Shown: one piece after another, positions 47,201 to 60,600 of the stretch
Position numbering within the stretch: position 1 is the first letter of the stretch
Layout of the letters: each line of letters begins with the position of its first letter
Assembly (NCBI RefSeq): GCF_026745355.1
Contig: NC_079209.1
Coordinates: 21,111,571 to 21,175,570, forward strand
Source of the DNA: Beta vulgaris subsp. vulgaris
Lineage: Eukaryota > Streptophyta > Magnoliopsida > Caryophyllales > Amaranthaceae
Reading direction: 5' to 3'
DNA: 64,000 bases
Program-made: the position numbers and the translations under genes
The notes under the pieces: model-generated
What the model was told of the DNA's origin: nothing
Database searches by the model: none
What the model saw: only the letters and a program-made list of their open reading frames with translations

Positions 47201-50200
47201 TATCGTATTTGCATCATTCCATATCTTATTACATTTAATATCAATTAATTAAAAGCAAAAAGCTATTACATTTAATACTAGTTAACCAAAAGCAAAAAAA
47301 ACAAACAAACAAAAGAAGTGCAAATGCGTACCAAAAACAAAAAATAAAGTGCAAATGCGTATCTGAGAAAACGGTCGCTAATTAGCGACTGCCAAGGACA
47401 CGGTCGCTAAATAGCGACTGCCCAGGCGGTCGCTAATTAGCGTATGTTGTGGTCGGTCGCTAATTAGCGACTGCCTAGGCGGTCGCTAATTAGCGTCCGT
47501 AGTTCACGCACTAGTGGAAAATTGAAGAAAGGCTGCGCTAAAAAAGGCATGTAGGGCTGCGCTTTTTGACAGCAGCCCTTTCAGTAGCAGCCCTTCACTT
47601 TTTAAGTAGGGCTGCGCTAGAAAAGCGCAGCCCTTAAGCTAGAAGGGCTGCGCTAGTTAGGAAAAAGCGCAGCCCTTCTAGCCCAGAAGGGCTGCGCTAG
47701 TTAAGAAAAAGCGCAGCCCTTCTGGGCTAGAAGGGCTGCGCTTTTTCCTAACTAGCGCAGCCCTTCCTACCAAAAAAAAAAATAAAAAAAAAATTTTTTT
47801 TGTCATTTTTTTACTCATAATCTCACATTTTCTGAAATTAAACAGAAGAGAAACGAAACGAAAATACTAAACCCAAAACAATAAAAAGAATGAAACGAAA
47901 ATGAAAAAAAGGAACAAAAACTAATATACAAAGAGAAGTATACAATAATAAGTATACAAGAACATTAATCAAAACAAAGATGATGAAATACAAGAAATTA
48001 TATAGAAAGAGAAGTATACAAGAACATTAATCAAAATAAACAAAGAGAAGCATACAAGAATAACATTAATCAAAATAAACAAGAGAAGTATACAAGAACA
48101 TTAATCAAAACAAAGAGAAGTATACAAGAACATTAATCAAAACATATAAACAAAGAGAAGTATACAAGAACATTAATCAAACATATATAACAAAGAGAAG
48201 TATACAAGAACATTATAGATCTGAAAATACAAGAACTACAACCTAATAATGTTTAAATACATAAAACAAAACCCAAATACATAATTTAAGGAAAAAAAAA
48301 ATTTCGGAAAAACTTAAAATGGCTATTTGGAGGCTTAAACGAACTCGGATGGCTTAAAAAGCCTAAACATCAACGCATAGCGTGAGTTTGACTCGTTGGC
48401 TCGTTCCGCTTCCGAAAAGGTATCACAATAGGCAATCGGACTCCGTCGCCATGTTTAGTGCAAATCATTTCAAGGTTTTTGTCGCAAATGTTTATGGGAG
48501 ATTTTGAGAGAGAAGAGAGGATGAAGGAGAGAAGGAGGAAAGGAATAATGAGGGACGTGAGAGAGGAGAGAGAATGAGGGATAATATATTTGACGAATCC
48601 CCGCTCAATATTTCAAAGCCCGCGATTCCGAAATTTCAAATTTTTTCAGGAAGGGCTGCGCTTTTTTAAAAAAGCGCAGCCCTACTAAGCAGAAGGGCTG
48701 GCTTTTTAAAAAAGCGCAGCCCTTCACTTAGTAGGGCTGCGCTTTTTTAAAAGCGCAGCCCTTCTGCTTAGTAGGGCTGCGCTTTTTTAAATAAGCGCAG
48801 CCCTTCACTAGTAGGGCTGCGCTTTTACGAAAAGCGCAGCCCTTCCTGCGCAGCCCTTTATGTTTTTTCCTCTAGTGACGGTCGCTAATTAGCGACTGCT
48901 AAGGAAACGGTCGCTAAATTCGAAATATCAGACGCTAATTTTTTTGCGTCCACTTTGCGGATGCTATTTGGAGAATTAGCGACCAAGGGTTTTGCATATT
49001 TAGCTTCCGTTGGCGGACGCTAATATATTTAGCGTCCGATTCCGCGTTTTTAGAGTCTGATTTTTGCGGATGCTAAAGGCTGACATTCTTGTTGTGTATG
49101 GAACTTAATGACCTCACTGACTATGCCACTAAGTTGTTGGAGGTGAGTATTGATAAAAGCAGGTTTTGCCATGTTGTTGAAGCTGGTGGAGGGGAGTTTG
49201 AGGTGTTGGATGATCATGTTCACTTCCTCATTAGCCTAGAAATTAGGATGTGTGATTGACAAATGACAGGGCACTGATATACCCTGTAAACATGGTTTAA
49301 GGGTTATTTTTGACTTGAGGCTTGACCCACATGACTATGTCTCTGCCTACTACGAGGGGGCTGCATACAAAGAGACATATGCAAGCCACATACACCCCAT
49401 GCCCGACTCATCTCAATGGCCTAAGTTTGAACTCTTTATAAATCACCCTCCCCCATTGAAAAGAAGTGCTGGAAGGCCGACTAAACAGAGGAAGAGAGGG
49501 CCAAATAAGAAGGAAAAAGGGAAGAGGAGCAGCACTATTAAGTGTGGCAAGTGCAAAGAAGTTGGCCACAATTTAAGGACATGCAAGGGAGGGGCAACAC
49601 AAAAGCAAAGAAAGGACTCTGCTGCATCAACATCACAACCACAACCATCTGATGGGCCTGCTCAGTAGGGGAAGAAAAGAAAGATTGATGTTGGTCCATC
49701 TACTTTCAAGGGTGCAACAAAAAAAAAACAGAAGAAAGGCAAGAATGCAGTTTGAGTAATTAGGGGACTAAACTTTTTTTGGGTACAAAAGCAAACTTTT
49801 TTTAGGTACAAATTAGGATCAACAAAGTTTTTTGGATGAAACATGGTAAAGTGCAAACAATATGGTCATCTTTTTTGTGAAGTTACTTATAAGACCTATT
49901 ATTGGGTCATTTTTATAAAGCTACTAATATTATTGTATATGGAATGTTATTTGTTATAAATTTGGTGCTACATTACAATTCTTGCTTCATTTGTTCATTA
50001 CAAAAAAAGTAAAACAAACATAAATACGCCTATTCTTATTGCTCCTTGCATTATTTTTTGTTGTTGTTTGATTCTCTTCTTGAGTAGCTTCATTTCCTCT
50101 TTCAAGTTCACGTTACTTGCGTCATCTTCCTCTTCTTGTCTCACATTGGAGTTATGGTCAATCATACCAACGCACCACCTAATTGTGTTGCAATCATCGC

Positions 50201-51558
50201 ACTTGTAGTACAATCTTTGTGAATTCATTGAGGATTTCGAGCTCTGAATTGCGAATTTTTTCCTACATTTGCAAGTTCTATTAGGAATTCTAATGTATGT
50301 GGATTCTAAGTAATTAGAAGTGTGAGATTGTGAGCTCATTAGTAAAATTGGAGTAGGATTCAAAAACATTAATTTGGATGAGGAAGGAGCAAAATACCTG
50401 GAGTAGGACTACTTTTAAAGCAAATCCCAAGTATTGCAACGGTCAAAAAAATTATTTCAGTTTTAAAAAACTAGTTATCAAAATTTGAACATATTAGTAA
50501 AACCTCAGGGGTATTTCGTGCATAAAAGATCAGGGTTAACGATCCTCTGACGTCGTTCCTCATTAATGACATTTTGTACATTGTTTACAAACCTTGGGGG
50601 TACCTAGTGCATTTAAAAAAAAAATTAGGGGTATCCCATGAATTTTGATAAAGTACAGGGGTACATGGTGAAATAACCTTATAATATAATATAATATAGT
50701 ATAATATAATATAATATAATATAATATAATATAATATAATATAGTATAGTATAGTATAGTATAATATTGTATAGTATAGTATAATATAGTATAGTATAGT
50801 ATGATATGATATGATATGATATGATATGATATGATATGATATGATATGATATGATATGATATGATATGATATGATATGATATAATATAATATAATATAAT
50901 ATAATATAATATAATATAATATAATATAATATAATATAATATAATATAATATAATATAATATAATATAATATAATTGATGATAATAATAGTTTTCAATAA
51001 TATAATATATTTTCGTCTCTTTGCGTAATGATAACGGCACACTTCATTTCTTGAGGAGGCATTGTGCATTTTCAAATGATGATGTGTATAGGCCAGAGAT
51101 GCCTATGGATGCTAATAATATGTTTTATGATTGAGATGATTGTGAAGGATAATCTATTTAACATTGTGTGACTTTATGGTGTATTGCTTTTAAGTTAGAA
51201 CTTTTAGTTATTTTATGTTTATGAGGATTCTATATGTGGAACTTATAGTTATTATTGTATTTTATATGTGAAACTCATTGTGGAACTTTTAGTTATTATC
51301 GTATTTTATGTAGTTGTTTAAATCAAATTCCATTAAATAAGATATGTGCCTATGTAGAATGGATAAAGATTTGGTGCAACAAAGTTTAAACGGGTGCCAT
51401 TGCATTTAGGGGGAGAATCGGGGAATCATTTCATACATAGGATCTTGATTGTTGACAGACCATCATAACTTGTGTAAAGAACAACTTTAGCTAAGGAGAG
51501 AAATATTTGTAAGTCTTGCTAATATGCTTAAAGCACAACAACTCCTAGTAGATGGTAG

Positions 51559-51600
<42 letters not shown>

Positions 51601-54600
51601 ATAATAATAATAATAGTGATAGCAATATCAATATTAGTAATAGTAATAATAATAATGATGATGATAATAATAATAATAATAATAATAAAATAATCGTAAT
51701 TGTAATAATAATTATCATTATTTTATTATCAGAGAGATAAATTAGGAACTCAACATAATTGATTGGAATTGAGGCTCCGTTTGGTTGGATGTAAAACATT
51801 TTACATGAAAAATCCAATCGTGAAGCTAATTTTTTTTTTGTTTGGTTCAATCTAAAGAAGTTATGAAAAAGAGAAAAATAGAAGGGGAGGGAAGAGGATG
51901 GACAAGAGGAGAGTAAAAGGTGGCTAAGGAGAAGGGCGAAAAGTGTATTTTTCCTTCTTTTCTAAAGGAAAATAATTTCCACCTATAGCTGATTTGATAG
52001 AAAACTTGTTTTACACCCCTTAGCATACCAAACAATGGAAAATAAGAGGAAAAGGAAAACTATTTTTCATGGAAAACATTTTACACCATGCCAAATAGAG
52101 CTTGAATCCAACTGCTTATAACTGAACTGAGAATAAAATAGAGAGAACCGACTAAAAATAATAACCGTATCTATATCATAATATTTAGAGTCATAACAAA
52201 TTTTCAATACAATAAGTTATTATAAACTCGTAAATCAATTTTTTTTTTTTAAAAAAAAAAAATCTGCTGGAGTCTTACATTTTCGGGTGTTTGCATCAAA
52301 AGAAAAATCTTAAACTACATAGGTACAGGCTTATAGTAACACTCCAAAAGACGCAAATTCAATTCCTTTAGAACCTTTAGAACCTCTCATACTCGTCACT
52401 CATACGCAAATTCCAAAAGCTCTAATTGCAGAAGCTCGTTCCAGGTTGTTGTTTTCTTCCTTAGATGAATGTACTTGTTTTGTTGCGGATTTTGTATGGA
52501 ATTGCGATTTTTAAGATCTACTTCATGTGATTATTCATGCGATTGGTTTTATGCGGTGGTTATTGTTTGTTTCATGAATTCAACTTATTTTTTCTTTATC
52601 TCATATATGTTATTTCATGTTTTTAGGGATAATTTACATGTTATAAACTTATGATTCGAATTTCTGGTATAACTTGTTAATTCATCTTTGTTTCATGGAA
52701 CTAATGATAAGAAAATTTATGTTACAATTTGTAGATACGCATATTTGTGTTCACTTGTTCTTGTCTAATTTCATCAGATCAATATTTCAAGTGTTGTGGC
52801 TGGAAATCAGGGATGAATGACCTGTCATCCCCAGGCCCAGGGCGGCCGCCCCTCCTGCCCTGGCTTAGGGACGGGACTGCCTCAAATAAGGATCTTTTAC
52901 ACAACCCAACACATAAAGATGCACAACAACCCACCCTGCTTGCTGCTCAACCTATTGCTCAAAAGCTCGGAGTCGATTATCCATTTCCTCCTCATTTACA
53001 GTATGCCCTCATTGCTTTTATTCTACAATCTATATCATTAAATAGATTAATTCGCTTCATCCAATATATTGCTTCTGCCTTGTGGTATCAGTTGTTATAT
53101 ATTCTGGTCCTCACTTGACCTCTACATATTTGTGATTTAATTGCTTTCATAGAAGCCAAAAGCTCTTTGTTCCAGGCAAGATAAACTGTTGTTGACTATC
53201 GCCAACAAAAGAAGGGGCGACTAGTCATTTGTTCTTGCATTGGAAGCAGTCTACTTATAGCAGAAGTTGACTATCGTCAGGCTTAGATGAACTAGTCCAA
53301 GTTCAGCTAATGTGTCTGAAATGTTTTTCGGATCATTGTGTGGGTTAAGGGAGGTGTAAGGGAATGAAATTTTGTGATGATTAGCTCTTTTTATTGAAAT
53401 TTTTGGGAGATTTGGGTTGAAAGGATTTTATCTGCCAGCTCAAGTTTCTGGTGAAATTTATCTGTCCAAGGGGTCATGTTCTATGTTCTATGTTACTCCG
53501 ACACCTTCATTTACCTTAAAAACCGGGCGTCGTGTCATGTCCGACACGACACTTCACTTGGATACTTCATTTTAAACTAAAAACTTGTCTTTTTTCTACA
53601 AAATACCCAGTCGGATACTTGGACACCCATAGCTGAGTAGACACTCAATCCGTGTGTGAGCAACATAGGTCATGTTTTTAGCTCTCATTACTCATTAGGC
53701 TAGTGCTTGTGGGGCATCCTTTGGTATTGTCTAAACCTGTTGCTCTTTTTGTTTTTTCTCTTATGTGTCCTTGACTCTAGTGGACCTTTTAGTTCACCTT
53801 CTTTATATTTTTTCTTCCTCCAACTAAATGCTTCTTGTCTTAAAATCAGTATCTGAACATTCTCAGGGATAAACAAAAGTAGGAAAAAAGTTTATACCAA
53901 AATTAACAAAGTAGAGACTGATGGCTAATCAGCAAATCATATAGCCACAGGAACAGTAGAAGCAGAGAAGAACTACATTTCTCCTAGGTTTAGGCCTTCT
54001 TACTGGCATTGCTTATATGGAGTCTTCAGGCATAAAGGACTTCATGTGCTTAAATGTAGATCAAGAGTGCACGTTAACACCACCTCAAATATATGTCAGG
54101 TTTCCCATCAAAAGTTTTACGTGGCTTACTCAATCTCTTACGTAATAGACATCTAGGTAGAATTCATTGCTCAGTTCTCCTGACTAGAGAAATTACTGAA
54201 TTAGCTGTACCTTGAATAACTTTCACAATCCTCTTAACAGAAACTGGCTCTGCCAAGCAAAATGCTGTTATCTGCTTCATTCTTCTTTGTAGTATTCAAC
54301 TTCAAGTCCTTTATGTCTTCTGCTGTCTCCTTCAATATGCTCTACCTTAAATTTGCAGATGGTGTGGGTACTGCTCTCTGCCATAGAGCACACAAAGTTG
54401 TTTAACCTGAAAACCATGTTTTGTGATCTTTGTATTACCTTTCGCTACTGAAGCACATCCAGAATTGTTTTTTGCTATTGGGAGCACCTGCAAATTTAGC
54501 CTTTGTTTGGATAGCATGATTGAAGGGAAAGGAAGGGGAGGGAAAAGAGGGGGAGAGGAAGGGAGGGAGAGTCAGAGAAAATACTCTTATAATAAAGTAA

Positions 54601-57600
54601 ATGGGAAGAGAGGGAGATAACTAACTTTCCTAATGTGTAAGGAAAGACAGAAAATAATGCGGAATAAACATTTTCCCTCTTTCTTTAACAAATTAAATCC
54701 AATGGACAGGAACATGAGGGGGAAGACTACAAGTCCTCCATTAGGAACAGTGAGAGCACAGGGAAAATCTAGACCACATTTCCTCCTTTTCCTTCCCTCC
54801 TAATTATCATCCAAACAAGGGAATTTGAATCCTCCAGTTCCCTTCCTTTCTATTTCTCTCTATGCAAACACAGTGTTAACTACTTTTCTCTTCCATGGCT
54901 CTCTAGGATGTCATCACTGAGTTGGGTATATAATCTCTGAATTGAAAAGCACCCTAACTTGTTATTGGGAAATTTCATTGACCTTGTGTTTGGTGTATCT
55001 TAATTCTTAAATGAGATTACCGTCAGTATTGATAGTGTCTGTGTGATACAGTGATAGTGCGTCTGTGATAATGCCTCGAAATTAATTTTGAAAAGGCTGT
55101 AATGCTCTGCAAAACTTGGAAGAGACTAGTATGATGTCTGCTTGAAGTTCGGGCTTAAATTTTCCTGCTCTCTTTTCTCCCTTTTTAGAACCATAGAGAA
55201 TATGTGATATATTTAAACTGATGTTTTAATCATATGCCCTATTTCTGTTATAGGTATGCTTATCCTCCACCAGACGGAAATATACTGACCAATATTCTTA
55301 ATGCTCTTATTGCTGTTCCGCGCTTCTATACCCAGGTTCTGGTTCAAAATTATGCTCCTTAGCATCTCTCTTCAAAGTTCAAAGTGATCGTTTGCAGATA
55401 ATCATATTTTACGTCACTCTTTACCTGCAGGTCTTGCACTTGATGAACAAAATGAACATTCCAGCTCCATTTCGTATGGCACTTCCCACTCCCCCTTTAC
55501 CATCTACACCAGCCCCACCTCCACCACCATTACCCTCAGTAAATGAGCATCCTCATCCTGGAAATCTGTCCAGTGATGAGTCAGAAATGGAATCTTCTGA
55601 TGAGGTGATATTTTCTGATCTAACCTGAATTTTGCTAGTACTAATTTTGATGATATTAGTACACACTGCCAGATGCTGCATGATTAGGAATCTAAACTGT
55701 GTTTGTGGAATGCCTTATCTGCACTGAGTAATTTACTGTTGCATCTATTGCAATGTCATCTGGGTTATGGTTTCTGGGGGGGGGGTTCTTTGCATAGAAG
55801 TGCTCCTATGCCCTTGGTTAAGTCCATGCCTCGATGGGCAAGGGTTAGGAGGTGATTGAATGATAAGCTCGTCAACATGGCAATTAGATACACACTTCTT
55901 AAGCCAATTCACTTCAATTAACTAAGAACCAATGCGCTATAAACAAATGCTAGCTTTTCTCTAAGGTTAACAACTCACGAATAATCAATTCATTCTCATA
56001 AATATGGAAACTCAAGCGTATAACTAGATGCTGACATGTTTGCTTTATTGCACAACATGAACACGATCAATTTCCAACAAGATGAAATATGCAATTTGAA
56101 CTCAAGGACCAAGTGATATACCACAGATTTTTGAGGATCCTTGCACGTTGCTGATATGGCTCGAATCTTCTTGTTAATGGGACTGGTCCATGTGGGCGTG
56201 AAATAGCATTACCTAAATCATATTTTTTATAACCACCATGATGATTTGAATTATGGTCTTTGCCCTGAACCCAAATTGGAAATGGAGTTGCTTATATAAA
56301 CTATAATAAGTTTACTTAGTAAACAGGGAAAAATCTTGCCTACTTTGGTTGAATTTGAAATGAGGGACCTGATCAAACTATTGAAAAATTTAAATGCTTG
56401 GCCTTGAAACAAGGAGGAACTTTTTTCCACAGAGATTAACATATGAAGTACATGTCAACTCATTTAGAGATTACAAGTGTGTAGTTTTTGTTTTTGATTT
56501 TCTTCAGGAGCTTGATGATGAAGCAGAAGCTCCAAAAAAGCGGATCAAGCGTGAAGTTATAGTTGGCCCTGGCATAGATAAAGATGTGTCCCATGAGGCT
56601 GTTGGACTTAAACCTGCCACATTGGTTCCAAAGGAAATTCCAATAATAAAGAAGAAAAACTCTGTATTACAGGTCCATTTCATTGTTTCACTAAACGATA
56701 TGACGTAATATATTCCCCTTTATGGATTTCGTTGAAGTTTCATGCTTTCCATGGCTGCAGATTAGAATAGCCCCCAAAAAGGTCAAGCATGAGGTTAATG
56801 TTGATAACACGGTAAAAGAATCTGAAAAGCTGGAGATTGCAGATGTGCCTTATGCAACCATTGGTCAAATAGAAAGTCAGAAATGTCCCCCCGAGGAGAT
56901 ACTATCACTCCCAATGTTCAAGGTATGTACTTTTGGTGTTTGGATATGTATGGACATAATCAAGTTAAGGACTTTTCAGGAATTGAGAAGTTTGGATCAA
57001 CAAATTATTTCCTAAACTATTGTTAGCAGTCATTAATACCATTTTAGGACCTTCGTATCTTGTATGCATGTGCTTGTTGTGCTTGTACTTGTGTAATTTA
57101 TTATCGTTGTTAATTTTGATGCATAATATGTTGTATATATGACCGGGGACACTCAATATTCCCCCTTTTTGAATTTACCAATATATATGTTTGAATTTAC
57201 CAATATATAGGTTTAGAGTGTGTTGGGGAACGAGTTATGTGGGTGTGTGAATTATATACTTTAAAACTCCTATTTGGGTGACGGAACTTCATGAACCAAT
57301 TCCATCTTTTTAAATTTAATTAATTTCTGTGTGCTACTGCTTGACTGTGACTATAGCTTTATTTATTGATCGATTGCACTCCGCATGAAATTAAAGTTCA
57401 TAGATTGCATGTGTACGGAACTAGGTTTCTTCTTAGCTACTTGTGAACCAGGCTGCTGCTGCTGCATCTTAGGATGCGTTCTCTTCACTTTAATAAATTA
57501 AGTTTAAGGTCCAATAAGTTCAGTTCCGATAAGTTCAATTTAGATAAGTTTCATTCAGGTCCAATCACGGCAATAAGTTCCAATCACGGCAATAAGTTCC

Positions 57601-60600
57601 AATCAGGGCAATAAGTTCCAATCAGGTCTAATAAGTTCCAGTAAGATCTAATCAGTTTCAATAAGGTCAAAATAGTCAATGATTACTAAACATTTGTATT
57701 ATTGTCCATTATTTTATTATACATATCACTATTAGCTGATTATGCAATTATTAGAATTTTAAGTAAAGTACCACAATGATTATATCGTATTATACTTGTA
57801 TTATTGTCTATTATTTTATTAAATATTTGTATTATTGTTTATTGTTTTATTATTCATATTACTATTAGCCAATGTTATCAGGATCGAGATCCTACTTTGG
57901 ATCGTAGAGGTTGGTAGGATCGAATCACTGGATTGTAAGATTCTAGAATTCTGTAAAATAGAGATTATTATGTTAGAATATGGTGAGAAACTCATGTTGA
58001 AAATTCAAACAAATTAATAATGACTTATTTCATTAACAAATGGTGATAGTTTTTCAATACTATAAGATTGAAGTAAACCAAAATCTAATAGGAGAAATAA
58101 TATGTGAAGTTACTTTATGATTTTATAATGATAGGATCGGATCGTATAGTCGTTGGATCATAGAATCATATCAAGATCCTAACATGTGATTTTTTGTGGT
58201 TGGGTAGGTTTGAAAGATCCTACGAAATTAAGATCCTACGAAATTAATAGTAATAAATTTTTTAAAGGAAAAATTTTAATAATTATTATTTCATAATAAA
58301 TTTTGAGGGGTAGTATTTACGTTCGGGGTAATATATGTTATTACTCATCAATTTTTTTGTCTAATAAGGTCAAATAAGTTTCAAATAGATCTAATAATTT
58401 TCAATCAGGTCCAATAAGGTTTAATAAGTTCCAATCAGGTCAATAAGTTTCAATCAGGTCCAATAAGTTCCAATTAGGTCCAATAAGTTGAATCTGATCT
58501 AATAAGTTTAGTTTAGTTCAGGTCCAATAAGTTCAGTTCAGATAAGTTCAGGGTTATTCAGATGAAGAGAATGCACCCTTAGTTAGTTGAACCAAGATAT
58601 TTGAATTGCTTCACAAATGAGCTTAATTTGAATAACATGCTCTGATAAGTGGATGTTTGTGGATCAATGGTTCAACTAAATCTTGTAGTCTAGCACTGAT
58701 ATTACTGGAGGCAAGGAATATTTTACTTAAGTTCTGAAGTGATATCCTTAACTGCTTAACCATACACACTTATGCACATACATGATGCCATATTTTAAGG
58801 TGTTTCTGTATGATATATTCTTTATAGGTGTGAATTCAATATGATGCCATTGAGGTTATGATACTGTTACATAGTAGAACAATGACCATTTTATTCTTCA
58901 TATTTTGTAAAGAATAGCCAAACAAGCTCTTTTAACTCTTCTAATTTCTCCAATCTCCATCATCTCTGTCCTCTCATAACTGGGTTTCTATGTCCTCCAT
59001 TCCAGATGACATAACCAGTTACCAGCTATCTCATGCAAAGGAATAAATCTTCCAAAATTTTGGATATTGACCATGTAACAAAACAAACCATATGTGTAAC
59101 TAAAGTAAAGGAAGGAAAATAACATACAAGCAGCTGAGGCCTGTAAAATCAGAATCCAAAAATGGTGGAGATTCTAGAATTATAAAAACTGTGGTTAATT
59201 TTATTGATTAGATCTCCCTTTGAGTACTAATTTTATGAAGTTCAAATAGTCGATAATAATGGGATCACTTACTATGAAACTGTCGCGGACGACTCTTATC
59301 TAGTTCATAGCCTTTTAGAAGTAGAAGCCACCCTGGCGGTGTTATCAAGGTGTAGCCATGGCTCCAATAGGAATGAAGCGGAATCAAGAAATCTTAATGG
59401 CGCTTCCATTTTATCCTAAAGTCTTCTTCTAAATCCTAATGTCTATGTGCCCAACAGCAAAAGCGTCATAAGGCAGTTGTGGAATCAGACCTGTTTGATG
59501 AGCTGAATTTTCATCCAGTTTTCTGATCTTATATCTTAGTTGACTATATTGACTGCCTCAGCTTCAATGTTTTATGTTAGTGACTGCTAATCTATATTGC
59601 TAACGTTGTTTTGGATTGCTAGAATTACGCTGCTGGAAATCCTGCTTCAGTGCTGTACATAAAGAACTTGGCAAAGGATGTGGTTCCGGATGATTTTTAT
59701 TTCATTTTTGGTGAGGACTACAGATTACTTATAGGTGGAATATCATGAATATTGGAAAAACTAACAAGAATCTTCCTAACTATGGGCAGTCTTCCCATAA
59801 TAATGCCAATGCGGTGTTTGTTAGAATAATGTCTAACTGTGATGGGTATTTTTCCCAATATAATCCCAATTGACCGGCAGATTGTTTAATTGGCATCTTA
59901 TTAAGCCTCTGTTGGATCACTGCATCGCGAAGTATTGTGAAGGTTTTAAGCTTACAGCAAACCATCCGCATTGCCAGCGGAAATGGTTCCGTGACCGTTA
60001 CCACGATTGCAACTGATTCCGAGATTTAGATCCATGTTACTGGTTACTTTATGTATCGTTCTTTTAGAGTTTTTCTTCTTCTCTCTAGTCCCCTTCCCCT
60101 GTCTAGCCAAATAAAGCTGGATTCATCATCCTTTGAACTTCTAAATTTGTCTTTTCAAGTCATCTTAAGTAGGCACCCAACACTGTTGGGATTATTATAG
60201 AGAAGGCTGACCATAGTTGGGATTGTTCTTGTGAATGTTTCTCATAATTTGCTTTCCTTTGCTGAAGCATCCTCAGTGAATTCCCCCGGGGGGGGGGGGG
60301 GGAGAGATAAATTTAGTAGTAATGTGCTGGGAGGCACAAGTTTAGTTGAAATGTGCAGGGAGGCACAAATTAGTTTGTACCTCCGTTCCGAATTAGTTGC
60401 AATTTTAGGGGGAGGTGCAAGTTTTTCGGAATGCATGTGAAAAGGAAAAAGATAGAGAAAATTAAAAAGAGGGTCCCATGTGATGACGAGATAGATAGAG
60501 AGAATTCACTACTAAATAAAGTAATGTTGCAATTGATTTGGAACTTCCAAAAAGGAGAAGCCTTGCATGTAATTTGGAACACAGGAAGTGTGTTAGAAAA

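Larger units (their letters stand above)
47360..49096. mobile_element. Outer CACTA-like element (right part) with GGTCGCTAATTAGCGAC repeats
   Basis: Palindromic words GGTCGCTAATTAGCGAC are repeated on both sides of the inner element (47371-47500 and 48880-49080), typical CACTA subterminal repeats. The right end TTCTTGTTGTG (49086-49096) is a degenerate CACTA terminus. The left end was not located and may be anywhere from 45836. MULE coding sequence resumes straight after it. Confidence 0.6.
43660..49757 (+). pseudogene. MuDR-type MULE transposase, interrupted by CACTA elements
   Basis: Plus-strand parts in order: an N-terminal Glu/Lys-rich piece (43660-43900) and a Pro-rich piece (PPQSSPPPSPP, 43900-44180, frame-shifted). 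Next is an acidic stretch (44350-44520), then MuDR-domain sequence (QVKLAQWMIFSNKDHILGVF, CGRMKENPMVSCVWLTRHLG). The MULE domain follows, with IIGFDGTHLSGFYKG (first catalytic Asp), PIAYGIVETESKDSWTYFF and, after a frame change, DDWTFISDRRR (second Asp). Then come an intron (45394-45480) and VFPRANRRIYCQHLYSNCKN and FDPVVCYDHNTTNFVESFNA. After the insert (49099 on) come the SWIM remnant with IPCKH and the C-terminal block ETYASHIHPMPDSSQWPKF. Last is a CCHC knuckle CGKCKEVGHNLRTC. Frameshifts and stops (e.g. after 44280, 44926 and 49259) make it defective. Confidence 0.88.

Noticed and set aside
47509..48877. CRISPR-like array, because of regularly spaced palindromic GGGCTGCGC repeats
   Set aside because: Plant DNA, repeats alternate in orientation, and CACTA ends with ACG duplications explain them.
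50563..51075. Long minus-strand ORFs (151-170 aa) rich in Tyr and Ile
   Set aside because: They are translations of the 5-bp microsatellite, open only because the period is not a multiple of three and the unit lacks stops in that frame.
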